Below are positions 9,101-16,471 of a stretch of 64,000 bases of DNA, one piece after another; position 1 is the stretch's first letter, and every line of letters starts with the position of its first letter. A program made the translations under genes and the position numbers. The DNA is from Elusimicrobia bacterium HGW-Elusimicrobia-2 (GTDB lineage: Bacteria > CG03). A model generated the notes under the pieces. That model was given only the letters and a program-made list of their open reading frames with translations. It was not told where the DNA came from and did not search any database. The stretch is taken from positions 18,036-82,035 of the forward strand of contig PHAM01000001.1 in the NCBI GenBank assembly GCA_002841685.1, in the 5' to 3' direction.

Positions 9101-11733
9101 GAAACGGAGATAGCGCTCAGCGTCGGCCTGTTATTGGTAGCCGCCGAGGCTTTATCGTCGGAACCCATGCTGTTCCCGAAGGTGTCATATGCGTAAATAC
9201 GGAAATAATAAGTGGTGTTGTCGCTGAGTCCGCTTATTGTCGTGGAAGAAACCCCGTTAAAATCTTCCGCATCCAGATTAATATCATCAGCGGCTTGCCA
9301 TAAACCGATACTGTCACCGGAATCATTCACAATACCTGACGGATCATCGTTATAATATATGATGTATTCGTCAAAATTCACGTCGGCTGAAGGAGATCCG
9401 AAGCTGAGCGTCACGCTGGTTGATGTATAAACGCCCGTTGGAGAAAGATCCCCCGGAGTCTCCGGCCTCTCATTATCTATTTCAAAAATGCCGGAGACAC
9501 AATATCCGCTGTCCGCGTATCCGTCATTGGCTTTAAATCTTATGCTGACGGTCTCGCATTGCGTTGATATAACGACTGGCGGATTGGACGCGTGATTCGT
9601 CTTCCAGTAGAAAGTGTGCCTGGCGGAAGCACTTAAAGTCTGCGCCGAGATAAAAGAAGAATCAAACCCCTCGCAAACCATAGAACCGTCAAGAGAATCC
9701 CACGATAAACCGGCATTAAGGGAATATTCAAAGTCTTTAAGCGTACATTGATTGCTTTCAAAATCTTTTAATTTAAAATCCGTGACAATCACGCCTTTTT
9801 TCGCCGGATCTATCAGAATCTCTGCCAAAGTGTAGTTGCGCGTACAGGTGGACAGCAGAACATTGTCTTCCTCCCAGCCGGGATATGATTTTTCATTGAC
9901 GGTGACCTCGGAAGAAGGCGCGCTCCTGGCGCCCTGCGAGTCCAACACCGTGACAGAAAAAAAGTATGTTTTACGCTGAACATTCAACAAAGTCCATGAA
10001 CTGTAGAGCATATTACCATAAAAACCGGAGCACTCGCTGAACACCGTGCCCGATACGGTGGAAATGACCACATTCCCCGCATCATCGCGGAGAGCCAGAT
10101 CATACTGCAGAAGATCATCCGGCGTCTCATCATCAGCGCCAGAGCCCCATTTAAGATGCAGCTTACCCGATTGCCAGGCGAAATCCATTCCCGAAAACGG
10201 CGCCGACGGAGAACCGTTAGGGTCATCATCCGATAGCGTTGAATAATAAACCTCACAGCCGTCGCCATGGCCGGCGACATAATCAAGGTCACCGTCATTG
10301 TCAAAATCCGCTATTGCCACACATTGGGCGTACACCGTGTTTTCCGTCTCATCCAGCAGAGAAAAATCACCGCTGCCGTCATTTATATAAACCCGCGTGT
10401 ATTTCCCGACGCCAAGACGGTACCATCCCGCTATAAAATCAAGGTCGCCGTCGTTATCCAAATCGGCCACAGCCAACGAGGTGGCGAAAGCGCGCGGGCC
10501 TCCGACCGAGCAGTCTTTTGTGAATGTCATATTTCCGCCGTTCATATATATCCCTATTTCCGTGAGGACGCATGTCTCGCTCGGGCCTCTTGTGGCGGCT
10601 ATAAAATCGCACAAGCCGTCGCCGTTAAAATCCCCTATTCCCGCGGCATTGAAATAATCCGGAGCGGGAGACACCCAATCGGGAGCGGCGGAAAATCCGC
10701 CCGAACCATTGCCCTTGTAAACACCTGCGTAGGCGAGCGGACTGAGTGCCCCATCGGAGGCGTTTTTTTGATTCATCACGACAAGATCAAGAATGCCGTC
10801 ATTGTCAAAATCTGCGCTGGCGATAGAATTCGTCTCGTTCAGATCTGCGAAAGACACCCCCTGCGCAAATTGGCCATTGCCCTGCCCCGCGTAAAAAGTG
10901 TTCGCTTCCCCCGAACCGGTACCGCCTGTGGTAAGCCCTTCTATTATATCGTATTTGCCGTCCCTGTTAAAATCAAAACAAGCGGCGGAAGAGGTTTTTT
11001 TAGGGTTAAACTCGGCAGAGGAGAGAAAAACAAAACCGCCCGTGTTTATGAGGACAACCGAGCTTTCATTAGCTGCGCCGCCTCCTATTTCAGCCGCGGC
11101 GATAACATCGTTCAAACCGTCGTTGTTGATATCTCTTATCAGCACCCCACCAAGCTGCTTACCCGATAGCGTGGAAAAGATCAGGTCAAAGGCGCCCGTT
11201 CCGTCATTTCTATAAAAACGCAGCATGGCCTCTGTTCCCTTGCCTCCAAGCACAATGTCAATATAACCGTCATTATCCAGATCGCCGACTCCTATAGAAC
11301 CGACATCTTCAAACGCATTCAGGTCGGCGCCGGCGAAAGAAGCTTTTTTCAAAAACAAATTCATCCTGAATGTTGCCGTATCCGAATACTGCGAATATTC
11401 TCCGGAAGAAGAGGAAACCTTTACTTTCCAGTAATATGTCGTGTTTCCCGAAAGCGGCACGCCGCCGTAAACACAGGATTTGACCGAACTCGTCTCTATT
11501 TCAGTATCCCATTTTATAATGCCGAAATCATTGGATGTGGAAACAAGCAGTCTGTACGCCACCTGCGTTGAGGCGCTCCAGCCGAAAGAGGACTCCGGCG
11601 ATTCCACGTACACGGGATTTGTTTTATTGTTGCACAAAAGCCCTGTCGGAGCGGGCACGGCAAAACAAAAAGACGCCCCTATTGCAAAGGCCGCGAAAAC
11701 GCCTTTAACCAGAAAACCGATTCTTTTCTCCAT
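6187..11733 (-). CDS. giant secreted FG-GAP/fibronectin type III protein with type IX-like C-terminal sorting domain
   Basis: 1848 residues. It has a signal peptide (MEKRIGFLVKGVFAAFAIGASFCFA, cleavage near residue 25), then a fibronectin/Ig-like domain. Next is a run of FG-GAP/VCBS repeats at about 150-520 with calcium-binding DxDxDGxxD loops such as DLDNDGYIDIV, DFDNDGILDLV and DLDNDGDLDFI, likely forming a beta-propeller. Several fibronectin III and Ig/cadherin-like domains follow. The last 90 residues carry YPVPYKK, then IEIYDIMGRLLKEF, then SGVYIYRIKSGE, the pattern of type A sorting domains. Role: a cell-surface or released adhesin or recognition protein, substrate unknown. It is co-translated with the PorV-like gene downstream. 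Confidence 0.82.
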   Translation of the reverse strand: MEKRIGFLVKGVFAAFAIGASFCFAVPAPTGLLCNNKTNPVYVESPESSFGWSASTQVAYRLLVSTSNDFGIIKWDTEIETSSVKSCVYGGVPLSGNTTYYWKVKVSSSSGEYSQYSDTATFRMNLFLKKASFAGADLNAFEDVGSIGVGDLDNDGYIDIVLGGKGTEAMLRFYRNDGTGAFDLIFSTLSGKQLGGVLIRDINNDGLNDVIAAAEIGGGAANESSVVLINTGGFVFLSSAEFNPKKTSSAACFDFNRDGKYDIIEGLTTGGTGSGEANTFYAGQGNGQFAQGVSFADLNETNSIASADFDNDGILDLVVMNQKNASDGALSPLAYAGVYKGNGSGGFSAAPDWVSPAPDYFNAAGIGDFNGDGLCDFIAATRGPSETCVLTEIGIYMNGGNMTFTKDCSVGGPRAFATSLAVADLDNDGDLDFIAGWYRLGVGKYTRVYINDGSGDFSLLDETENTVYAQCVAIADFDNDGDLDYVAGHGDGCEVYYSTLSDDDPNGSPSAPFSGMDFAWQSGKLHLKWGSGADDETPDDLLQYDLALRDDAGNVVISTVSGTVFSECSGFYGNMLYSSWTLLNVQRKTYFFSVTVLDSQGARSAPSSEVTVNEKSYPGWEEDNVLLSTCTRNYTLAEILIDPAKKGVIVTDFKLKDFESNQCTLKDFEYSLNAGLSWDSLDGSMVCEGFDSSFISAQTLSASARHTFYWKTNHASNPPVVISTQCETVSIRFKANDGYADSGYCVSGIFEIDNERPETPGDLSPTGVYTSTSVTLSFGSPSADVNFDEYIIYYNDDPSGIVNDSGDSIGLWQAADDINLDAEDFNGVSSTTISGLSDNTTYYFRIYAYDTFGNSMGSDDKASAATNNRPTLSAISVSQRSDGSGNVDFLYRGFDANNDSWSYDGLFLKNFDGAMIGISSNTADSAFSDPLCFCSTGSLQDFVFNALNDIGQVYYNNVKVTFIISDGIDESSRLYSSSFMLDTLEPSGITRFRHRGHDSSHVQLQWNLNDDDTSISVIEHNFLKYVIYYSTSPGVDEYCLSWGPVQQTVLGSITTRIANVGDLSAGTRYYFRLCVYDSLGNTFWPDEEISVITGDGPSSWMENVPAQSSSGDGRISARIFCSHPDDFDSFVNVSYSTSGSAAGAPWHAVTLSTAVTAFYFDGAFHPLAPPEVDNSDYFQIGTAQEPLIMSSGTRVALDVVWKSAEDLPGALYESVFLRTLVKDVYGVTQFSAAVSNPFTVDNLKPVTGSASYSHGEESYSPVNSAELIIFCNKRPDVISYENIFISTSPLFPDGSSPRISLEETEYDEASSSSTLYFNLSLEKWRQIAFWGRDAESLYIHLTSASIKDSAGNTPDETSMEIVWIKDTNPPYPENQFYAQNESDPAKLSGFRLQFNDEISGWAEDIGTLLSVYTSSTGPETKVTFEDGITISSASANIFWFYPSEDKHVELLNLGITTLYLACGELGYDYSGNWLESISRENALSVPLTRETSAPWVIDYAPDTLLKSDVDADMWIHFSESLHSDSVTNANVYLTKIKNHEGIAVSENVLSDVNYISSACVVTVLPHSLLEYGCGYRVTVTTGIRDMSLNYLPSVFSFEFETLFDLSSGFTLSTGPAAITVPDGVLFGSGRIEMLLDDENEKINAAFARESAMGAPSHSRIIGGVVTLGLYDDFDNVISTTFAGSVTLSFSYEDSGSDGFVDGLSPPVRVESLAIYWLSDTTSWIKLPSSRLVKSQKKVQADLWHFSTYALMGGPLFSIEDAHPYPVPYKKSEDIGNGIIFSFPSGSDAKIEIYDIMGRLLKEFSYTDATASPPGLFTGWTDVKLPSGVYIYRIKSGENEKRGKLVIIQ

Positions 11734-11775
11734 ACTTACGATTTTACTCCGAAAACGGAAAAACCGGAATATTGT

Positions 11776-13104
11776 TTAATTTTCCTTATCCTCGGCCTCT
11801 ATCTCCAGCATCTTCTGTTCTGCTTCCATGGGCAGTTCTATTCCGGCATCTTTGAGTTTTTTGAAAGACGCGAGCGCCCTTTTGCGGACATGAAAAGAAC
11901 TGTCATTTAAAAGGGGCGTCATTATTTTAACACCCTCTGAAACGCCCATTTCACCGCAGGCCCATGCCGAGGTCATCCTCATCCAGACATCATCCGCCTT
12001 GCCCATCTCAGAGACATTATCCAGAGCGCGGCGCCTGTTCCGCGGAAAGAGGGCAATAGCCGCGTTGCCCCTCACCCTGTTATTGGGATCCTGCAAATAG
12101 GGATCGAGAAGCTCTTCCATAATAGGCGAGTCCTTGAACATTTCCGCCAGCAGCTCAACCGTATCCGCTCTGACCCTGGCGGTATCGTCCACTCCGGCGA
12201 TACCCGCCCGGGGCGAATGGGAAGAAAGCTCTATATTGGTGCCTGTCTTACTTTTTGTCAGTCTCTCTATCAGTTTGATGACTTCGGCATTCTGAAGTTT
12301 CATCATTGATGTTTCCTCAGGCAGTTTAGCCAGAGCGTTCAGCATTTCCTTCTGATTCTGTAAAATCGCCTGATATTCCCCCTTGCTGCCGAGCGTTTGC
12401 ACTATTTGCGAAATCCTCCTCTCCTCTTCCATGAGCTTGGATTCCTTCTTCTTAGAAAAAGCCGCCGCGACAAAATAGCCCAGGCCCATAACAGCCATAA
12501 GGTTCAGGGCGAGCAGAATAAATAAAGAAGTCGGATAAGGCATTTCCGCCTTGTTCTCCGGTTTAAGTATTTCCCGCATAACCTCTTCTTTTTTTTCGGC
12601 TTCCTGTTTTTTTACCGGTTTTTTTTCTGCCGCGGGCTTTTTCGCCGCTGTTTTTTTCTCCGCCTTTGGAGCAATCTTTTTTGCCCCAGCGGCATCGGGC
12701 TTTACAACAGCCGGCCTGGATCCGCCCATAAGTTTTGACAAACGCTCACTGATTTCTTTTACTTCAGGGGTGAGAGCTATTTTTCCGGCGTCCGAGATAT
12801 GTGCCATGGCTTTTGCGTAATCCTTCCGGGATTCCATTAAAAGAGCCATTTTCACCAGCGTCTTGTGGTGGAGATCCCTGACCCTTTTTTCCGAGGGATC
12901 AGTCTTAAAAAGCTCAGACGAATCCTTAAATGCGGCTTCATAATTTCCGGTGAGGAAATTCTCAAAAGCCGCCCCGAAAGCGCGGGGGTCGATCTCCGCG
13001 CGGACCAACGCGCAAAAAGCCGTAAAGATAATTATGCTTTTTATTAATTCCTTAGGGGACAGGATTAATCCTGCCCCCTCGTTAAAAATATTTATTTTTT
13101 TCAT
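11776..13104 (-). CDS. membrane-anchored HEAT-repeat protein with Lys/Ala/Pro/Glu-rich linker
   Basis: 442 residues. After a variable N-terminus there is a signal-like hydrophobic stretch (LIKSIIIFTAFCALVRA, about 20-36), then a TPR-like helical region (40-120). A low-complexity K/A/P/E linker (135-185) and a clear membrane helix (about 196-217) follow, then a coiled coil and C-terminal HEAT repeats (about 300-430). The HEAT region includes VRGNAAIALF, WMRMTSAWACGEMG and FHVRKRALASFKKL. A scaffold role at the envelope is likely; the partner is unknown. It lies between a TPR protein and the giant secreted protein in the same operon. A palindromic repeat (13055-13078) is embedded in frame near the N-terminus. 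Confidence 0.7.
   Translation of the reverse strand: MKKINIFNEGAGLILSPKELIKSIIIFTAFCALVRAEIDPRAFGAAFENFLTGNYEAAFKDSSELFKTDPSEKRVRDLHHKTLVKMALLMESRKDYAKAMAHISDAGKIALTPEVKEISERLSKLMGGSRPAVVKPDAAGAKKIAPKAEKKTAAKKPAAEKKPVKKQEAEKKEEVMREILKPENKAEMPYPTSLFILLALNLMAVMGLGYFVAAAFSKKKESKLMEEERRISQIVQTLGSKGEYQAILQNQKEMLNALAKLPEETSMMKLQNAEVIKLIERLTKSKTGTNIELSSHSPRAGIAGVDDTARVRADTVELLAEMFKDSPIMEELLDPYLQDPNNRVRGNAAIALFPRNRRRALDNVSEMGKADDVWMRMTSAWACGEMGVSEGVKIMTPLLNDSSFHVRKRALASFKKLKDAGIELPMEAEQKMLEIEAEDKEN
13055..13078. repeat. 24-bp near-perfect palindrome with GGGGAC/GCCCCC ends inside a coding region
   Basis: GGGGACAGGATTAATCCTGCCCCC differs from a perfect palindrome at one base pair. It lies in frame within codons 9-17 of the HEAT-repeat gene (encoding roughly GAGLILSP), just before the signal-like hydrophobic segment. 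The GGGGAC end resembles the elements at 22051 and 26840, suggesting a REP-like family that can sit in coding DNA. Confidence 0.65.
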
Positions 13105-13123
13105 CGCATTCCCTCCAGCTCAC

Positions 13124-14536
13124 TTATTTCTGCTTTTCCAAATCATAGCCCAATATGTTTAAAAGTTCATCCATGCGGTTAAAAAAATCCCACACCTCCC
13201 TGTGCAAAGGATTAAGTTTAACGGCTTTCAGAAGGAATTCCCTTGTTCGCAGAAAATCCCCTTTATCCAAAGACATCTGCGCGAAATTCAGGCTTTCTAA
13301 AAAGGTGACCTCAATATTCCCTGGATATTTTTTAGAGGCGGCCGATATAATATCAGCGCATCGCTCATAATTACCGCCTTTGTAAAGAGACCACGCTTCA
13401 TTGAGTTCCACCGAAGACTCCGACATATTTTTATCATCTTCAAAGCCCGGATTCAGGAGTGCGGCTTGACTAAACAGGATTCCCGCTCTCTCTTTCTCAC
13501 CCGCAGTCATCAGCCTTCTGGCCTCAGCCATAAGTTCCTGCGCTTTTTTCGACACCATCGCGGGGTCGAAACGGCGGGCCTTTTTAGCGCTGCGCGAGGC
13601 GGCGCGCTTCTTTCCGGAAGCGAGAAACTCAAAAGAGGAAGCCAATTCCGCCTCGCATATCAATGTCCCCGTTTCATCTTTCATCTTCTTCGCCTGTTCC
13701 ATGGCGGGATCTTTTGCCAGAGCTTTTTCAAGATATTGAAAAGCCTTTTCAAATCTTCTTTTTTTGTAAGCGTCTTCCGCCTTTAAAAAATACTCGAGCG
13801 CCTTCTCTTCATCTTTGGCGCGCTGTTTATCGGATTTACCGAGATCCGACGATTCCGCCTCCGAGAGCTTTTTCAGCAGCTGTTTTCTCAATTTGGCGGC
13901 GGCGTTGTTGGCCGGGTCCAGCTTGAGCGCGTCATTCGCCAGGCCCAGCGCTTTCACGGGATTGGCGGATAGCCGCATGGCTTCCGTATATTTCTGAGCG
14001 GCGATTTTTTTCTTTTCGCCTATAACGCTGCTGTAAAGTTCCCTGAAAAATGAGCTTTTGAGCAACGCTTTAAGCTTGAGCGCCTCATTGTTGCCGGGAT
14101 CAAAAAACAGGATTTCGGAGGAGGACTCGGCGCACTGGACAGGATCCTGAGAGCTGAGAAAACTTTTGGCCTCTATGACTTTCTCCTCTATATACGAGAG
14201 AAAAACATCCACCGAAAGAGCTCTGCTATCTCCTATTTTCGCACGCGCGATATCAAGCTCACCATTTCTGAAATATATCTCGGCCGCACGGCAAAGCCTC
14301 CTGGCCTCGTCATTCTTGATCTGCCCGTAAAGATCTATAGCGCGGGAATTTTTGGGGTATTTTTCAAGCGTTTTATATATCATATCCAGCGCGTTAGGCG
14401 TATTGCCCCGCTGATATTCCATAAGCGCCTTTTCTATCATCTTATCCTGATCGGCATCGGGCGCAGCGGCGCTAAAAGCCGGCGCGCAAAAGCCCGCCAT
14501 GAACAAAAATAATCCGCGCAAAAGCCAAATTCTCAT
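13124..14536 (-). CDS. exported tetratricopeptide-repeat protein
   Basis: A protein of about 470 residues starting MRIWLLRGLFLFMAGFCAPAFSA, a good signal peptide. It is followed by many TPR-like helical pairs, for example ALMEYQRGNTPNALDMIYKTLEKYPKN and YFLKAEDAYKKRRFEKAFQYLEKALAKDP. The frame is open upstream to an ATG at 14746 that overlaps the stop of the previous gene (TAATG). That 70-residue extension is encoded by a palindromic repeat and precedes the signal peptide, so I prefer the start at 14536, with GGATCCGGG upstream. A periplasmic scaffold linked to the surface-protein operon is a reasonable guess. The C-terminal block ends DFFNRMDELLNILGYD. Confidence 0.75.
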   Translation of the reverse strand: MRIWLLRGLFLFMAGFCAPAFSAAAPDADQDKMIEKALMEYQRGNTPNALDMIYKTLEKYPKNSRAIDLYGQIKNDEARRLCRAAEIYFRNGELDIARAKIGDSRALSVDVFLSYIEEKVIEAKSFLSSQDPVQCAESSSEILFFDPGNNEALKLKALLKSSFFRELYSSVIGEKKKIAAQKYTEAMRLSANPVKALGLANDALKLDPANNAAAKLRKQLLKKLSEAESSDLGKSDKQRAKDEEKALEYFLKAEDAYKKRRFEKAFQYLEKALAKDPAMEQAKKMKDETGTLICEAELASSFEFLASGKKRAASRSAKKARRFDPAMVSKKAQELMAEARRLMTAGEKERAGILFSQAALLNPGFEDDKNMSESSVELNEAWSLYKGGNYERCADIISAASKKYPGNIEVTFLESLNFAQMSLDKGDFLRTREFLLKAVKLNPLHREVWDFFNRMDELLNILGYDLEKQK

Positions 14537-14585
14537 AATCCCGGATCCATCGGCAGTGAAAATTTTATATCGGGCAAGCATATCA

Positions 14586-14715
14586 GACGCTATCCGGAGC
14601 GGGCCATATGAGCGAGGAGTTTCGCGCCATGCTCCGAGCGAATTGGCAGCGAACCGCATACGTGAGCGGCCGTCTACGGATAGCGCGGGATGTGATCGAC
14701 GGCTGTCGGATAATG
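14586..14715. repeat. imperfect palindromic dispersed repeat, copy A
   Basis: This lies between the coiled-coil gene and the signal-peptide start of the TPR gene. Outer arms CGCTATCCG (14588-14596) and CGGATAGCG (14677-14685) are perfect complements. The interior (TATGAGCGAGG, then CCGAGCGAATTG, AGCGAACCGCATACGTGAGCG) matches the element at 47405-47505 in the same order and spacing. It is probably a non-coding, MITE/REP-type element. Confidence 0.7.
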
Positions 14716-14745
14716 ATGTCCTGTGATATTGAGTTGATTCCGGCA

Positions 14746-15264
14746 TTATTCCCTTTCCGAAATTTCCCTCATCAGCGCGTCTATCTGCATGGACGCCTCA
14801 GCGGCCTGTTCCTGCAGTTTTTTCTCAAATTCCAGCGTCAGCCTCCTAAGTTCTTCCGCCTTCTGTTTTTCGTGTTTCGCCCCGGAGACGAGTGCGACGG
14901 CATCGGCATTTTTGGACGAGAGGGCAATATCCGCCTTAAGTTTTTCTATAACGGAATTCTGCGAGGCGATCTCGGCCGAAAGAGAATCTACTTTTGCTCT
15001 CGCCGATTCCAGCCGGGAAGATAAATCCCTCTCTTTCACGGCGCTTTTTCTCAAATCATTTTTCATGTTCGCCAGAAGCCGTCCCACATCTCCCATCAGC
15101 CTTTCCTTTAAAGCGGGGCTCATTATAAGTTTGCGGGATATCTCAGTTTTCAATAAAGAATTTTCCTCTATGAGAGCGTTGATCTTCCTGTCTTTTTCAT
15201 CCAGCTGTTTCTGCCATTCCATGATTCTGTCCTCTATATCCCGCTTTATCTGTTTGCTGTCCAT
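14746..15264 (-). CDS. coiled-coil protein of unknown function
   Basis: 172 residues starting MDSKQIKRDIEDRIMEWQKQLDEKDRKINALIEENSLLK, with heptad-like spacing of leucine and isoleucine over nearly the whole length and no membrane segment or signal peptide. The ATG at 15264 is preceded by CGGAGACATT and overlaps the end of mtaB by 19 bp, so the two are probably co-translated. A longer frame (to 15399) is just the other reading of the mtaB 3' end. The protein is likely cytoplasmic and perhaps structural. I recognise no family. Confidence 0.6.
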   Translation of the reverse strand: MDSKQIKRDIEDRIMEWQKQLDEKDRKINALIEENSLLKTEISRKLIMSPALKERLMGDVGRLLANMKNDLRKSAVKERDLSSRLESARAKVDSLSAEIASQNSVIEKLKADIALSSKNADAVALVSGAKHEKQKAEELRRLTLEFEKKLQEQAAEASMQIDALMREISERE

Positions 15265-16439
15265 AATGTCTCCGCGGCGGCGCCGTTCATAAACCCGCCC
15301 AATGTTCCTTCCACCTCTACCCTGACTATATCGCCGGGCAACGCCTTTCCCGCGGGAAATTTCACCTTGAGATAATTGTCCGAGGTGCCGTAAAACCATT
15401 CCCCTATCTTTGTCTCAGCGACAACTTCAAGGCCCTGCCCGATAAATTTGCGGCGGTAATCTTCGGGTGATTTCGCCGCCGCGGCCAGAAGACGCGCCTT
15501 TCTCTCTTTTATAACAGAAGGCTTCAAAGGCGGATACAAGGCCGCGAGAGTGCCGGGCCGCGCTGAAAAGGGAAAAACATGGATCTTGCTGAACTGCGCT
15601 TGCGCAACAAAATCCAGCGTTTCATTAAAATCATCTTCGCTTTCACCCGGAAACCCGTATATGATGTCCGTCGTAACCGCGGCTTTATCAAAATATCTTC
15701 TTATTTCATCCAGCGTCTTCATAAAATCAGAAGCGCTGTATTTTCTGCGCATTTTTTTCAGCACACTGTTACTGCCGCTTTGAAGCGGCACGGGAAAATG
15801 AGGGCATATATTCGCGGCCATGGAAAGTTTCTTAACAAAATCTTCCTCAAAAGGCGGCTCCAGAGAACCCAGCCTTATCCTGGCCTTATATCTTTTTCTT
15901 ATGGTATTTATCAGATCAGGGAGGCCTCCGCCCTGATCCTTGTACAAATTGATGTTCGTGCCCGTGAGCACAAGCTCAGAAGGAAACGCCCGCGCGTTTT
16001 CAAGGCACTCTAATTCCCGCATAATATTTTCCCTGCTTCTGCTGGCAGGCGCGCCTCTTAAGGTGGGCACAATGCAGTATGAGCAAAAATTATCACAGCC
16101 ATTCTGTATCTTCAAAAAATACCGCTGCCGGCCTTCCGGCAGGACTGAGGCGAAAACCGGCGGATATTTCAGCTTTATGCCTATGCATGATTCCAACGCG
16201 GCCTCTTTCAGGGAATCTGTCACGCATCCCGATAGAACAACCTCGGCGGACGGATGATTTTTTTTAAACGCCAGCGCTGTTTTGAGAGCCTTGTTCTCGC
16301 TCCGGGCGGTGACACAGCACGAATTCACAATACACAAAGAGGGATCGCCTCGCGATAATGACCAGCCCTCCCCGCAAAGCGCCGAAATTATTTTTTCCGA
16401 ATCGGCGCGATTTGTTTTGCACCCGAAAGTCTTAATCAT
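15246..16439 (-). CDS. mtaB: radical SAM tRNA methylthiotransferase, MtaB-like
   Basis: A 397-residue enzyme that would add a methylthio group to t6A37 of tRNA. The N-terminal UPF0004 domain has KTFGCKTNRADS with Cys7, CCVT at 41-44 and SGCVTD at 70-75. The radical SAM cluster is C115-x3-C119-x2-C122 (NGCDNFCSYC). The C-terminus has a TRAM-like beta region (residues 335-395). KTFGCKTNRADS points to MtaB rather than MiaB or RimO. I start at the ATG at 16439 because GAAGGAAAG sits at the right distance; 12 more residues are possible upstream. It lies downstream of the O-antigen ligase genes. Confidence 0.85.
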   Translation of the reverse strand: MIKTFGCKTNRADSEKIISALCGEGWSLSRGDPSLCIVNSCCVTARSENKALKTALAFKKNHPSAEVVLSGCVTDSLKEAALESCIGIKLKYPPVFASVLPEGRQRYFLKIQNGCDNFCSYCIVPTLRGAPASRSRENIMRELECLENARAFPSELVLTGTNINLYKDQGGGLPDLINTIRKRYKARIRLGSLEPPFEEDFVKKLSMAANICPHFPVPLQSGSNSVLKKMRRKYSASDFMKTLDEIRRYFDKAAVTTDIIYGFPGESEDDFNETLDFVAQAQFSKIHVFPFSARPGTLAALYPPLKPSVIKERKARLLAAAAKSPEDYRRKFIGQGLEVVAETKIGEWFYGTSDNYLKVKFPAGKALPGDIVRVEVEGTLGGFMNGAAAETLWTANR

Positions 16440-16471
16440 AAAACTTTCCTTCTTTCTGTGGGCGCTATTGG

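Noticed and set aside
10267-11169. 300-codon plus-strand open frame opposite the giant secreted protein
   Set aside because: It is antisense to clear FG-GAP repeats; its open state follows from their repetitive codon pattern, and it has no recognisable motif.
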